Origin: Opitutaceae bacterium
GTDB lineage: Bacteria; Verrucomicrobiota; Verrucomicrobiia; Opitutales; Opitutaceae
Assembly (NCBI GenBank): GCA_016795565.1
Contig: JAEUGW010000004.1
Span: forward strand, 52,471 to 116,470
Reading direction: 5' to 3'
DNA length: 64,000 nt
Positions 32,591-40,562 of the stretch are shown here, in pieces. Both the position numbers and the translations under genes were made by a program. Under the pieces are notes generated by a model that was not told where the DNA came from, ran no database searches, and saw only the letters and a program-made list of their open reading frames with translations. Numbering within the stretch: position 1 is the stretch's first letter; every line of letters begins with the position of its first letter.

Positions 32591-33088
32591 CTACAGCGCG
32601 AGCGCCCGCCGGATTTGCGCGACGATCTCATCGGGCGGCAGGCGGGCGTCGAGCGTGAGGGCGCCGGCGGGGGGCTCGAGCGCGGCGAACTGGCTCCGCA
32701 CCATCCCGGCCTTCATGTAGTGTCCCTGCCGCTGGCCGACCCGGGCGAGGCTCGTCTCGTAGTCGCAGGCGAGATAGACGAGCGAGACGCCGGCGGCGCC
32801 GTCCAGCAGCACGCGGCGGTATTTTTCCTTCAGGCCCGAGCAGGTGAAGACCGCGCTTTGGCCGGAGGCCAGGCTGGCGTCCATGGCGGCACGGAGGGCG
32901 GCGAGCCAGGGCGCGCGGTCGGCATCGTCCAGCGGGAGGCCGCGGCCCATCTTGTCCCGGTTGGCGGCGCTGTGGAAATCGTCGGTCTCGTGGTAGGGCC
33001 AGTCGAGCGCGGACGCGAGTTGCCGGCCGACGGTGGTCTTGCCCGAGCCGGCCACGCCCATGAGGAGGAGGATGCGGGCGGCAGGCAT
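32591..33088 (-). CDS. gntK: Gluconokinase
   Basis: 165 residues from ATG 33088. The P-loop GVAGSGKT (11-18), the substrate-region motif YHETDDFHSAANRDKMGRGL with PLDDADRAPWL, CSGLKEKYR and GHYMKAGMVRSQFAALE are diagnostic of GntK-type kinases that phosphorylate D-gluconate to 6-phosphogluconate. The product can enter the Entner-Doudoroff route whose aldolase is encoded at 40563. It lies between pilus-related genes, with no other gluconate gene next to it. The longer frame to 33739 is a shadow of the neighbour. Confidence 0.93.
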   Translation of the reverse strand: MPAARILLLMGVAGSGKTTVGRQLASALDWPYHETDDFHSAANRDKMGRGLPLDDADRAPWLAALRAAMDASLASGQSAVFTCSGLKEKYRRVLLDGAAGVSLVYLACDYETSLARVGQRQGHYMKAGMVRSQFAALEPPAGALTLDARLPPDEIVAQIRRALAL

Positions 33089-33171
33089 GGGGCGATGGAC
33101 GAGTGGCGATGGATTGGCGATCGGGGAATGGGTCGGAATCAATCGCCCATGGCCTGCCGTGTCGCGAAGCG

Positions 33172-33981
33172 CTACGGGTTGTGCCGCTTGTAGGTGTTGC
33201 CGAAAAGGATGAGGGTGTCGGCGTCCTTCAAGGTGATGGCGGCCGGGTCGCCGGTGATGAGGGCGGGCTTGCCGTCCACGATGGCGCCGCGGATAGTCTT
33301 GGTAGTCGGCTGGGTGACCGCCTGATTGGGGCCGAATTTCGCGAGGCGCGCCGTGCCGGTGGGGTCGATGATGAGGCGGCGGTCGCCCTCCTGGGAGCCG
33401 GTGCGGTATTCGCCCGCGACGCGGCCCAGCAGGGCGACCGACTCGGCCGGGGTCATGAGCGAAAACTTCGGGGCGATGGTCTTGGGCGGAGTGAGGAGCA
33501 TCCACGCGGCGCCGGCATTGCAGCCGATGATGATGACCGCCATCACGGCGATCTTCAGCCAGCGCGGGAAGCGACCGGTCTCCTCCGGCGTGGCGGCGGC
33601 GGTGGCGCTGGCGAGGGAAACGCGGTCCGGGCGGGGTTCCGGGGCCTTGGCGGTCTCCGCCGTGCCCGTGATGGTGGTGAGGATGTAGGCGACCGAGTGC
33701 TCCTCGCCGCGCAGGTTGGTCTCGTAGCCGACAAACCACAGCTTGCGGTAGCGGGTGCGGATGGTGAACGACTCGCGGTCGGTCTTGATGCGGATTTCCG
33801 GGAGCGAGGGTTCGTAGATGGTCAGCTGGGCCGCCAGCTCGGTGAAGGCGTAGAGCAGCTCCCGCAACTGCGGGAGCGGCATGGCGGACAGCTGTTCATC
33901 GGGATAGGCCAGCCCGGCCGCCAGCGCCCCGGGGGCGAGATGGTGGAGGGTCACGGTGTAGGCGGGTGCCGCGGTGGCCAT
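33172..33981 (-). CDS. Single-pass membrane protein beside pilin gene, unknown
   Basis: 269 residues. The N-terminal 110 residues form a soluble alpha/beta domain (PAYTVTLHHLAPGALAAGLA, IRIKTDRESFTIRTRYRKLW). One membrane helix spans about 142-163 and a small C-terminal beta-rich domain follows (RTGSQEGDRRLIIDPTGTAR). Its start overlaps the stop of the pilin-like gene by one base, so the two are probably coupled and the protein may assist pilin secretion. No family is recognised. Confidence 0.65.
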   Translation of the reverse strand: MATAAPAYTVTLHHLAPGALAAGLAYPDEQLSAMPLPQLRELLYAFTELAAQLTIYEPSLPEIRIKTDRESFTIRTRYRKLWFVGYETNLRGEEHSVAYILTTITGTAETAKAPEPRPDRVSLASATAAATPEETGRFPRWLKIAVMAVIIIGCNAGAAWMLLTPPKTIAPKFSLMTPAESVALLGRVAGEYRTGSQEGDRRLIIDPTGTARLAKFGPNQAVTQPTTKTIRGAIVDGKPALITGDPAAITLKDADTLILFGNTYKRHNP

Positions 33982-34586
33982 CAGGGTTCGAGGATGAAGA
34001 GGGGGCCGCCGTCGCCGCCGAGGCGGAAGCTGCCGGTGTTGAGATCGCCATCGTCGAGAGCGCGGTCGATTTCCTTCAGCAGTTCCTCATCGAGGATCAC
34101 GGTGGAGGTGCCGCTGCTGTTGATGGCGAGGGCGGCGCGCCATTTGTTGGGCGGCGTGCCGCTCGTCCCGCCCGGATGCACCTGCATGTATTCCCAGTCG
34201 AACTGGCCGCCCATGGGGGTCTGCCGGGTCCAGGACTCGGCCTTCAGCTCGTTGTTGTTCATCCCCGTGGGCACGACGCCGACCGCGGTCTCGGCCGGCC
34301 AGGAGCCGGTCTCGTGGGCGTGGGTCTGGAAAACCGCGGCGAACACGCGGAAATCGTTCACCAGCGAGCCCACCCGGGCCTTGCGCTGGATGCGGTTGTA
34401 GGTGGGGACGGCGGCAAACATGATCATGCTGATGATGGTCACGACCACCATCAGCTCCACCAAGCCCACGCCCGCCGCCGAGCGGGGGATATGCTGCCGC
34501 TCGGGCCGGCCGCAGGGGTGGGAGTTGACTCGCATCGGGTGCATTCCTGCGGAGGGCGGGCCGGGAGGCAAGGGGGAATCGGCCAC
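33981..34586 (-). CDS. GspG/GspH-like pseudopilin
   Basis: 201 residues in the longest frame; ATG codons at residues 15 and 18 give more reasonable leaders. The prepilin signature AAGVGLVELMVVVTIISMIM has Gly before the cleavage site and Glu at +5. After the helix, the body (YNRIQRKARVGSLVNDFRVF, GSWPAETAVGVVP) resembles major pseudopilin-like proteins of type II secretion or type IV pilus-like systems. It precedes the unknown single-pass protein in a two-gene unit, separate from the PilV/W/X block at 26756-30047. Confidence 0.8.
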   Translation of the reverse strand: MADSPLPPGPPSAGMHPMRVNSHPCGRPERQHIPRSAAGVGLVELMVVVTIISMIMFAAVPTYNRIQRKARVGSLVNDFRVFAAVFQTHAHETGSWPAETAVGVVPTGMNNNELKAESWTRQTPMGGQFDWEYMQVHPGGTSGTPPNKWRAALAINSSGTSTVILDEELLKEIDRALDDGDLNTGSFRLGGDGGPLFILEP

Positions 34587-34658
34587 CGGCTACCGGCGGG
34601 CTTGGCGGCAGAGCGTTGCTGACTTCGGCCGGCGCGACGGTATCTGAAATCTCAACTC

Positions 34659-34955
34659 ATGAACCTAAACCTGTCTCCGGGCCAGCAGGCCCTGTTGCTT
34701 TGGATGCTCGCGGCCAGCGCGGGGGCGTTTGTCGGGTTTGGTTTCGACAAGTGGCGGGCGGGGCGCGGCGGCCGGCGGGTCGCCGAGGCCACGCTGCTCG
34801 GGATCAGCGCGCTCGGCGGCTGGCCGGGCGGCCTGATGGGCATCGTCGTCTTCCGCCACAAGTCGGCGAAGGCGTCCTTTCAGCTGAAGTTTGCTGCGGC
34901 GTTTTTCGTGTGGGCCGGGCTGGGATATTTCGCGTGGCGCTCGGTGGGCGGGTAG
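34659..34955 (+). CDS. DUF1294 membrane protein
   Basis: 98 residues with three hydrophobic segments and the family features VGFGFDKWRAGRGGRRVAEA, GGWPGGLMGIVVFRHKSAKA and FQLKFAAAFFVW. DUF1294 proteins are small inner-membrane proteins of unknown function. Its 3' end lies 15 bp from the convergent FKBP gene. Confidence 0.9.
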   Translation: MNLNLSPGQQALLLWMLAASAGAFVGFGFDKWRAGRGGRRVAEATLLGISALGGWPGGLMGIVVFRHKSAKASFQLKFAAAFFVWAGLGYFAWRSVGG

Positions 34956-34970
34956 AGCGGCCTCCGACTC

Positions 34971-35303
34971 TCACCCGATGCCGAGCAACTCGACGTCGAA
35001 GACGAGCGTGGCGTCCGGCGGGATGGCGCCGGGGTAACCCTGGCGGCCATAGGCCAGCTCGGGCGGCAGCGTGAGCTTCACCTTGTCGCCGATCTTCATC
35101 CGCGCAACACCGAGGTCCCAGCCGGCGATGACCATGCCGGCGCCGAGCACGAACTGAAACGGCTCGTCGCGGTCGACGGAGCTGTCGAATTTCTCGCCGG
35201 TCGTGAACCAGCCGGTGTAGTGGACCGTGACCAGCTCGCCTTTGGCGGGGGAGCGGCCGGTGCCGGTTTTCAGGTGTTCAAGCTTCAAGGTGGGAGCGGA
35301 CAT
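34971..35303 (-). CDS. FKBP-type peptidyl-prolyl isomerase
   Basis: 110 residues, a single FKBP domain without signal peptide, so cytoplasmic. Motifs [36 protein letters not shown] and [20 protein letters not shown] are typical of active enzymes that catalyse cis-trans isomerisation of prolyl bonds. It begins a minus-strand group of small genes that includes the S4 protein and CvfB. Confidence 0.95.
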   Translation of the reverse strand: MSAPTLKLEHLKTGTGRSPAKGELVTVHYTGWFTTGEKFDSSVDRDEPFQFVLGAGMVIAGWDLGVARMKIGDKVKLTLPPELAYGRQGYPGAIPPDATLVFDVELLGIG

Positions 35304-35346
35304 GGGAGGTAGGACAGAGTGAGAGTGAAAGTTAAGGGGAAAGATT

Positions 35347-35397
35347 GGAGGGTCGATCTCCCGACCGACCGCGGCCGGTCAGGAGACCGGCCCTCCA
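35347..35397. repeat. REP-like hairpin between S4 and FKBP genes
   Basis: GGAGGG at the left and CCCTCC at the right enclose GACCGACCGCGGCCGGTC, a nested GC hairpin. It lies between the S4 protein stop and the FKBP start and belongs to the same general class of dispersed palindromes as those at 32283 and 45516. Confidence 0.5.
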
Positions 35398-35401
35398 CCT
35401 G

Positions 35402-35635
35402 TCAGGCGAGCGTGACCACGATGGTCTTGCCGTCGTAGGTGACCTTGTCGCCGGCGAGCAGCTTCTTGCGCTTCTGGGTCTCGACGACGCCGTTGAGCGT
35501 GACGAGGCCCTGGCTGATGACCTGCTTGGCCTCGCCGCCGGTGCCGGTGAGCCCGCCGAACTTGAGGAACTGGCAGAGTTCGATCGGGACCTCACGGACG
35601 ACGACGGGCAGGGGAATGGGAGAGCGCGGAGGCAT
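35402..35635 (-). CDS. Small S4-domain RNA-binding protein
   Basis: 77 residues from ATG 35635 (MPPRSPIPLPVVVREVPIEL); the frame is open to 35686. It consists almost entirely of an S4 fold: LCQFLKFGGLTGTGGEAKQV, VTLNGVVETQKRKKLLAGDK and VTYDGKTIVV. YaaA/RlbA-like small S4 proteins bind structured RNA or ribosomal subunits. The exact role is unknown. Confidence 0.88.
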   Translation of the reverse strand: MPPRSPIPLPVVVREVPIELCQFLKFGGLTGTGGEAKQVISQGLVTLNGVVETQKRKKLLAGDKVTYDGKTIVVTLA

Positions 35636-35667
35636 GGGAGGGAGAGGGTGGTTGGATCGTTCTCTCA

Positions 35668-35721
35668 CTCTTTCTCGTTCTCTCACGGGACGGCGAGAAC
35701 GATTATGGGAACGAGAAAGAG
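35668..35721. repeat. Inverted repeat related to that at 7519
   Basis: CTCTTTCTCGTTC (35668-35680) pairs exactly with GAACGAGAAAGAG (35709-35721); an inner CGTTCTC/GAGAACG pair adds a second stem. The same CTCGTTCTC/GAGAACGAG motif builds the repeat at 7519-7574. Confidence 0.55.
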
Positions 35722-35727
35722 AATGAT

Positions 35728-36585
35728 TTAGCCGGACGACTTGGCCTCCGGCACCGCCAGGTGGATGCCGTCGGGCTCGATGCGGATGAGGCGGTCCTTG
35801 TAGAGGGCGCCGATGGCCTGCTTGAAGGCTTTTTTGCTGAGGCCAAACGCGTCGCGGATTTCCTCGGGCAGGCTGCCGTCGTGATAGGGCAGGCGGCCGC
35901 CCGCGGCCCGGAGTTTGGCGAGGACGGTCTCCGTGGCGGCGGCGATGCGGCGGTAGCCGGCGCGGCCGAGGGCGAGATCCACCTTGCCGTCGGGGCGGAC
36001 GTTGCGCACGTAGCCCTCGACGACCGAGCCGATTTTCAGCGGGCCGGGGATGTCGGTGTGATAGACGAGGCCGCGGTGGGCGTGATTGATGATGAGGTTG
36101 TAGCCGAGCGGGCTCTTGCTGGCGACGAGCAGGTGCACCGCTTCGCCTTCGTGGTAGGGCGGCGGCGTGAGGTCGAGGCGGCGGTTGAGGCGCGCGCTGG
36201 CGATGAGGCGGTCGGTCTTCTCGTCGAGCACGACCTGCACGACGACCCAGTCGCCGGGGTTGAGCGGGCCGTCCTGCTCGCGGGCGGGCAGGAGCAGGTC
36301 CTTGCCGAGGCCCCAGTCGAGGAAAAGCCCGATGCGGGGATTGACGCCGACGACCCGCAGGCAGGCGAACTCGCCAACGACGGCGTGGGGCTTTTCCGTG
36401 GTGGCGACGAGGCGGTCCTCGGAATCGCGATAGACGAACACCTCGATCTCCCCGCCCGGCACGGCGCCGGCCGGGATGAATTTGGCCGGCAGGAGGATTT
36501 CGCCGTGCGAGCCGCCGTCCAGATACAGGCCCGGTGGGGCGGCGCGGACGATGCGGAGGAGGTTGCGTTTGCCGAGTTGGGCCAT
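35728..36585 (-). CDS. cvfB: CvfB-family S1 RNA-binding protein
   Basis: 285 residues with several S1-like beta-barrels (LYLDGGSHGEILLPAKFIPA, GLFLDWGLGKDLLLPAREQD, HRGLVYHTDIPGPLKIGSVV, RPDGKVDLAL) and a C-terminal winged-helix (LPEEIRDAFGLSKKAFKQAI). This order matches CvfB, known in Staphylococcus as a virulence-linked RNA-binding factor. The role here is presumably post-transcriptional. A MITE-like element lies about 40 bp upstream of its start. Confidence 0.92.
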   Translation of the reverse strand: MAQLGKRNLLRIVRAAPPGLYLDGGSHGEILLPAKFIPAGAVPGGEIEVFVYRDSEDRLVATTEKPHAVVGEFACLRVVGVNPRIGLFLDWGLGKDLLLPAREQDGPLNPGDWVVVQVVLDEKTDRLIASARLNRRLDLTPPPYHEGEAVHLLVASKSPLGYNLIINHAHRGLVYHTDIPGPLKIGSVVEGYVRNVRPDGKVDLALGRAGYRRIAAATETVLAKLRAAGGRLPYHDGSLPEEIRDAFGLSKKAFKQAIGALYKDRLIRIEPDGIHLAVPEAKSSG

Positions 36586-36627
36586 GGGACAGAGGACAAG
36601 AAAGATGGTGACGAGGAGCGTTAAGTG

Positions 36628-36739
36628 CCTATCCGAATAACCTATTCCCGGCAGCCTGGTTTTCTGTAGCGGCGGTCTGTGACCGCCGTCGAGCGTGGTG
36701 TGGTGATCGTTCGGCAGGACAGGCCGTTATTCGGATAGG
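36628..36739. repeat. MITE-like element, copy 1
   Basis: 112 bp bounded by CCTATCCGAATAA (36628-36640) and its inverted match TTATTCGGATAGG (36727-36739); TTAA-like sequence lies just outside each end. Inside is one half of the GTAGCGGCGGTC hairpin seen whole in copy 2. It sits directly upstream of the split metalloprotease-like gene. Confidence 0.75.
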
Positions 36740-36772
36740 CTTTAAGCAGACGGCAGGCGGTCAGCCAAAGCA

Positions 36773-37933
36773 ATGGGAATGAGCGAGCCTGCCGAATCGC
36801 TTGCCAGCCGGGGCCGGCGCTGGTGGAGTCGCGCCATGGACGAGGCCGAGCTCGAACACTGCCGCGCGCTGCTGGGCGTGGGATCGGCGGTCACCATCGA
36901 GGAGCTCGAGCGGGTGTTCATGAAAAGGAACTTCGCCCTCATCAAGGGCAAGTCAGGCGCCGCCGACGAACCCAACCCGGCCCTCGACGCCCAGCGCCAG
37001 GCCTTGCGCACGGCCTATGAACGGCTCGCGGCGCACCTGCGCGCGCAGCCGCCCGGGGCGGATCCGGCGGCGGGGCGCGAGAAGCCGATGCCGGCACCCA
37101 AGACGCTGCTCACGCCGCCGGTGCTCGCGCTGCGGGACCCGGCGGATGACGAGTTCTTCCTGCTGCGTTTTGACGATTGGAAGGTCAATGTGTTCGTGCC
37201 GCCGCTGCTGCTGGCGTTCGTCTGGCTGGTGAATCTCAGCCCGCTCGCGTTTTTTCTGCGGGGCTTCCACGTGTGGATGCACGAGTTCGGCCATGCGACG
37301 GCGGCCTGGCTGTGCGGCTTCCGGGCAACGCCGCTGCCGTTCGGGTGGACGCCGGTGGAGCCGGTTTATTCGCCGTTCGTGTATTGGGGCCTGCTGCTGC
37401 TGTTCGTCATCCTCTTCCTGGCCGGGCTGAAGGAGCGCAAGGTCTGGCCGATGCTCGCGGCCGTCGGACTGGCCGGCCTGCAATACTACATGACGTGGCG
37501 GATGTCGGAGCTCCGGCAGGAATTCTGGTGGAGCGCGTTTGGCGGCGTGGGCGGGGAGTTCTACCTCAGCACGCTGTTCATGCTGTTTTTCTGGGTGCAG
37601 CTGCCGGACAAGTTCCGGTGGGGTGCGTGCCGCTAAGTGTTCTTTTTCATCGGGGCGACCGCGTTCCTCAACATCTGGCTGCGCTGGCGCGACATCTATC
37701 ACGGCCTCGAGGAGATTCCCTTCGGCTCGATGATCAACGGCGAGGACGACGCCGGCGGCGACATGAACAAGCTGATGGACGGCTTCGGCTGGACGAAGTT
37801 CAACATCCGGCGCAACTACCTGCTCCTCGGCTACGGATGCTGGGCGGCGCTGGGCGTCATGTGGGCACTGTTCGCGCTGCGGCTCAACAAGGTGGCGGAC
37901 TGGGTGGCCGGCCGGTTCCAGCGGGAGGAGTGA
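36773..37933 (+). pseudogene. HEFGH membrane metalloprotease-like gene, split by in-frame TAA
   Basis: The frame from ATG 36773 runs to a TAA at 37634-37636 and then continues in the same frame to 37933, giving 287 + 98 residues of one protein. A J-domain-like N-terminus (about 20-95) precedes several membrane segments. The zinc-type motif HEFGH (H170, E171, H174) lies at a membrane boundary, as in M50-like site-2 proteases. Sequence after the stop (FFFIGATAFLNIWLRW and another membrane helix) clearly continues the fold. CGC TAA GTG would read CGC TAC GTG with a single change, so a nonsense mutation is likely; a sequencing error or a functional truncated form are alternatives. Downstream GTG 37637 could restart translation. 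Confidence 0.75.
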
Positions 37934-37946
37934 CGGCCGCTTTGAA

Positions 37947-38074
37947 CCTATCCGAATAACCTATTCCCGACAGCTTGGTTTTCTGTAGCGGCGGTCTGTG
38001 ACCGCCGTCGAGCGTGGTGTGATCGTTCGGCGGTCATAGACCGCCGCTACAGGGCAGGCCATTATTCGGATAGG
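37947..38074. repeat. MITE-like element, copy 2
   Basis: 128 bp with the same 13-bp terminal inverted repeats as copy 1 (37947-37959 and 38062-38074). It contains a complete inner hairpin with about 25-bp arms (GTAGCGGCGGTCTGTGACCG and its partner) that differ at one position. It lies immediately after the split gene, between it and the convergent amidohydrolase gene, 3 bp before that gene's stop. Confidence 0.8.
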
Positions 38075-38077
38075 CTC

Positions 38078-39199
38078 TCAGGGTTTCCCGCAGACGGTCG
38101 GCCGCAGGAGCGCGTCCGCTTTCGTCCATACGTCGGCGGGAAAACCGAGCGCCTGCTTGAGCGCGACATCGCGGTCCCACGGGTTGCGGATTTTCGACAG
38201 GGTGTAGCGCTGGCGCAGCGTGAGCTGGCGCGGGTAATACCACGGCGACACCAGCAGGCGGATCTCCACCAGCGGGTAGTCGGTCCCATAGAGGAGGCGG
38301 CCGGCGAACTCGGGCCGCGTGAGCACTTCGCGCAGGTAAGCGCGCTTGTTGAGCTGGGTGAGCGAAGAGACGTCGGCGTAGAGGCGCGGGTTGTCCTTCA
38401 TCATCCGCGCCAGCCGGTCGAAAGCGCGTTCGCCGTCGTATTCGCCGGTCGTGGCGGCGTGCGCGGCGATGACGGTGACACCCTCGCGCAACGGCAGCCA
38501 CAGGCGCGCGGGATCGGAGTATTCGTCGTGGGCCCGCGTGAAGGACCGTTCGTTGCCGACGTGCGTGAGCAGCGGCAGCTGGAGCTCGGCCATTTTCCGG
38601 TAGAACGGGATGAGTTTTTCGTCGGCTGGGTCGATGTGCTGGATCGAGGGCAGCCACTTGATGAGCACGGCGCCGTGCGCTTTCGCCCAATCGAGGCGGG
38701 CGAGGGCGTCGGGCCGATGGGGATTGATGCTCGCGCCCCAGAGCAGGTTGGGGAACTTCTGGATTTCGGCGGCGAGGAATTCGTTGGGCACGTAAACCTC
38801 GGTGCGGGCGCGGTCGAGTTCGCCGCGCTCGTCCAGCGCACCGTCGAGGGCCAGCACGACGGCCCGGCCGACCTGTTTGCTGTCCGCCAGGCGCGCGGAC
38901 AAACGGCGCAGCACCAGCGCGTCGCCCTCGCGCAGCAACTCCTCCTCGGTGACACCGAAGCTCTGCAGGTAAAAGCGCAGCTTGTAGCTGTGGCGCAGTT
39001 CCGCCGAGACGAAGCAGCCGCTGCCGCCCGCCCCGAGACCGGCGGTGTGGCAGTGCATATCGGTGAACTTTGCGGCCGGGAGCGGTGCGGGCGGCTGGCA
39101 GGGGGTTTGGGCGCCGACAAACAGCGGCGCGAGCAGCAGGACGGCGAGCAGCAGGGCGCCGGCCACCAGGCGGCAGCGGTATTTCTTCAGGAGGTTCAT
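38078..39199 (-). CDS. Exported amidohydrolase (Amidohydro_2-like)
   Basis: 373 residues from ATG 39199, with an N-terminal membrane/signal segment (VAGALLLAVLLLAPLFVGA). A TIM-barrel metal-dependent hydrolase domain follows, with FTDMHCHTAG (first HxH), KWLPSIQHIDP, LPLLTHVGNE, VIAAHAATTG and LLYGTDYPL, the ordered His and Asp ligands of amidohydrolase/decarboxylase-type enzymes. The substrate is unknown. It stands alone. Confidence 0.85.
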   Translation of the reverse strand: MNLLKKYRCRLVAGALLLAVLLLAPLFVGAQTPCQPPAPLPAAKFTDMHCHTAGLGAGGSGCFVSAELRHSYKLRFYLQSFGVTEEELLREGDALVLRRLSARLADSKQVGRAVVLALDGALDERGELDRARTEVYVPNEFLAAEIQKFPNLLWGASINPHRPDALARLDWAKAHGAVLIKWLPSIQHIDPADEKLIPFYRKMAELQLPLLTHVGNERSFTRAHDEYSDPARLWLPLREGVTVIAAHAATTGEYDGERAFDRLARMMKDNPRLYADVSSLTQLNKRAYLREVLTRPEFAGRLLYGTDYPLVEIRLLVSPWYYPRQLTLRQRYTLSKIRNPWDRDVALKQALGFPADVWTKADALLRPTVCGKP

Positions 39200-39284
39200 G
39201 GCGCGCAGCATACCCGCGAACGCCCGCCGGGCGTGAATTGATAAACCCGATGCGCGGCATTGAGCCGACCGATGCGAGCAGGCG

Positions 39285-39307
39285 TTGGTAGTCTAATAGA
39301 CTACCAA
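39285..39307. promoter_or_regulatory. Perfect 23-bp odd palindrome
   Basis: TTGGTAGTCTA (39285-39295), a single A, then TAGACTACCAA (39297-39307). The 17-bp core GTAGTCTAATAGACTAC has the same length and GTA...TAC ends as palindromes at 9608, 22531 and 53837. It is in the gap between the amidohydrolase start and the KDG kinase stop, so it may control the amidohydrolase gene. Confidence 0.5.
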
Positions 39308-39393
39308 GGGTCGGACGGCCTGCTGCGCTGCGAGCTTCGTCTTCCCCCTGGCGTAGGCCGCAGGCGGGGCGGGTGGCCGGCCCGCGGACCCGC

Positions 39394-39421
39394 GCGTGTC
39401 GTCAGAAATTTGACGACACGC
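39394..39421 (-). terminator. Hairpin downstream of KDG kinase
   Basis: GCGTGTCGTCA (39394-39404) and TGACGACACGC (39411-39421) pair perfectly around GAAATT, 10 bp after the kdgK stop. No T-run follows in the transcribed direction, so it could be an intrinsic terminator with a weak tail or a 3' stabiliser. Confidence 0.42.
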
Positions 39422-39430
39422 CGCCGTGCT

Positions 39431-40525
39431 TCACCGCACCACCCGCGCGCTGCCGCCCTTCATGAGTTTCTCGACTTCCTTCTGCGTGGCCATCGAGGTG
39501 TCGCCGGGGGTCGTGGAGGCGAAGGCGCCGTGCGCCGCGCCGTAGTCTACCGCGGCCTGCGCGTCGTTCTTTGCGAGGAAGCCGAACTGCAGGCCGGAGG
39601 CGAACGAGTCGCCGCCGCCGACGCGGTCAAGGATCTCGAGGCGCGGATAGGCGCGGCTCTCGTGGAACTGGCCGGCATGCCAGAGGATGGCGGACCAGTC
39701 GTTGACCGTGGCGGTGTGGACGTGGCGCAGGGTGGTGGCGGCAACCTTGAAGTTGGGGAATTCCTTCACGGCGGTCTCGATCATGGCCTTGAAGGCGGCG
39801 GTCTCGATGTGCTTGAGGTCCTCGGCGCCCTTCACGGCGAAGCCGAGCGAGGCGGTGAAGTCCTCCTCGTTGCCGATCATGACATCCACATACTTCGCGA
39901 TCTCGCGGTTGACCTCCTGGGCCTTCTTCAGGCCGCCGATGGTCTTCCAGAGCGAGGGGCGGTAGTTGAGGTCGTAGGAGACGATGGTGCCGTGCCTGTT
40001 GGCGGCCTTGACGGCCTCGACGGTGAGGGCGGCGGTCGTCTCGGAAAGCGCGGCGAAGATGCCGCCGGTGTGGAACCAGCGCACGCCGAGTTTGCCGAAA
40101 ATGTGGTCCCAGTCGAAGTCGCCGGGCTTGAGCTGCGAGGCGGCGGTGTTGCCGCGGTCGGGCACGCCGACGGCGCCGCGGATGCCGAAGCCGCGCTCGG
40201 TGAAATTCAGGCCGTTGCGGACGGTGCGGCCGATGCCGTCGTCCTCACGCCACTTGATGAAGTCGGTGGCGACGCCGCCCTGCATGATGAAGTCCTCGAC
40301 GAGGTGGCCGACCTCGTTGTCCACGAAGGCGGTGCAGACGGCGGTCTTCAGGCCGAAGCATTTCCGCAGGCCGCGGGAGGTGTTGTATTCGCCGCCGCCT
40401 TCCCAGGCGGTGAACGAGCGGGCGGTGCGCACGCGGCCCTCGCCGGGGTCGAGGCGGAGCATGACCTCGCCGAGCGAGAGTTGATCGAAGGCGCAGGTGG
40501 AGGCGGGACGGATGGTGAGGGGCAT
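39431..40525 (-). CDS. kdgK: 2-keto-3-deoxygluconate kinase (PfkB family)
   Basis: 364 residues of ribokinase fold: LGEVMLRLDPGEGRVRTARS near the N-terminus, GGGEYNTSRGL, the substrate region FHTGGIFAAL, and the catalytic GGGDSFASGLQFG loop near the C-terminus. The neighbouring KDPG aldolase gene supports phosphorylation of 2-keto-3-deoxygluconate to KDPG. Together they complete uronate breakdown started by KduI/KduD and UxaC. It is 37 bp downstream of eda on the same strand. Another PfkB sugar specificity is possible from the sequence alone. Confidence 0.9.
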   Translation of the reverse strand: MPLTIRPASTCAFDQLSLGEVMLRLDPGEGRVRTARSFTAWEGGGEYNTSRGLRKCFGLKTAVCTAFVDNEVGHLVEDFIMQGGVATDFIKWREDDGIGRTVRNGLNFTERGFGIRGAVGVPDRGNTAASQLKPGDFDWDHIFGKLGVRWFHTGGIFAALSETTAALTVEAVKAANRHGTIVSYDLNYRPSLWKTIGGLKKAQEVNREIAKYVDVMIGNEEDFTASLGFAVKGAEDLKHIETAAFKAMIETAVKEFPNFKVAATTLRHVHTATVNDWSAILWHAGQFHESRAYPRLEILDRVGGGDSFASGLQFGFLAKNDAQAAVDYGAAHGAFASTTPGDTSMATQKEVEKLMKGGSARVVR

Positions 40526-40562
40526 GGCGGGAAAGGGTGTGAGGGAGTAAGGGAGTGAGTGG

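Noticed and set aside
36773..37933. Selenocysteine or other recoding at the internal stop
   Set aside because: The stop is TAA, for which no standard recoding is known in this group, and the following bases show no obvious recoding hairpin. A nonsense mutation is simpler.
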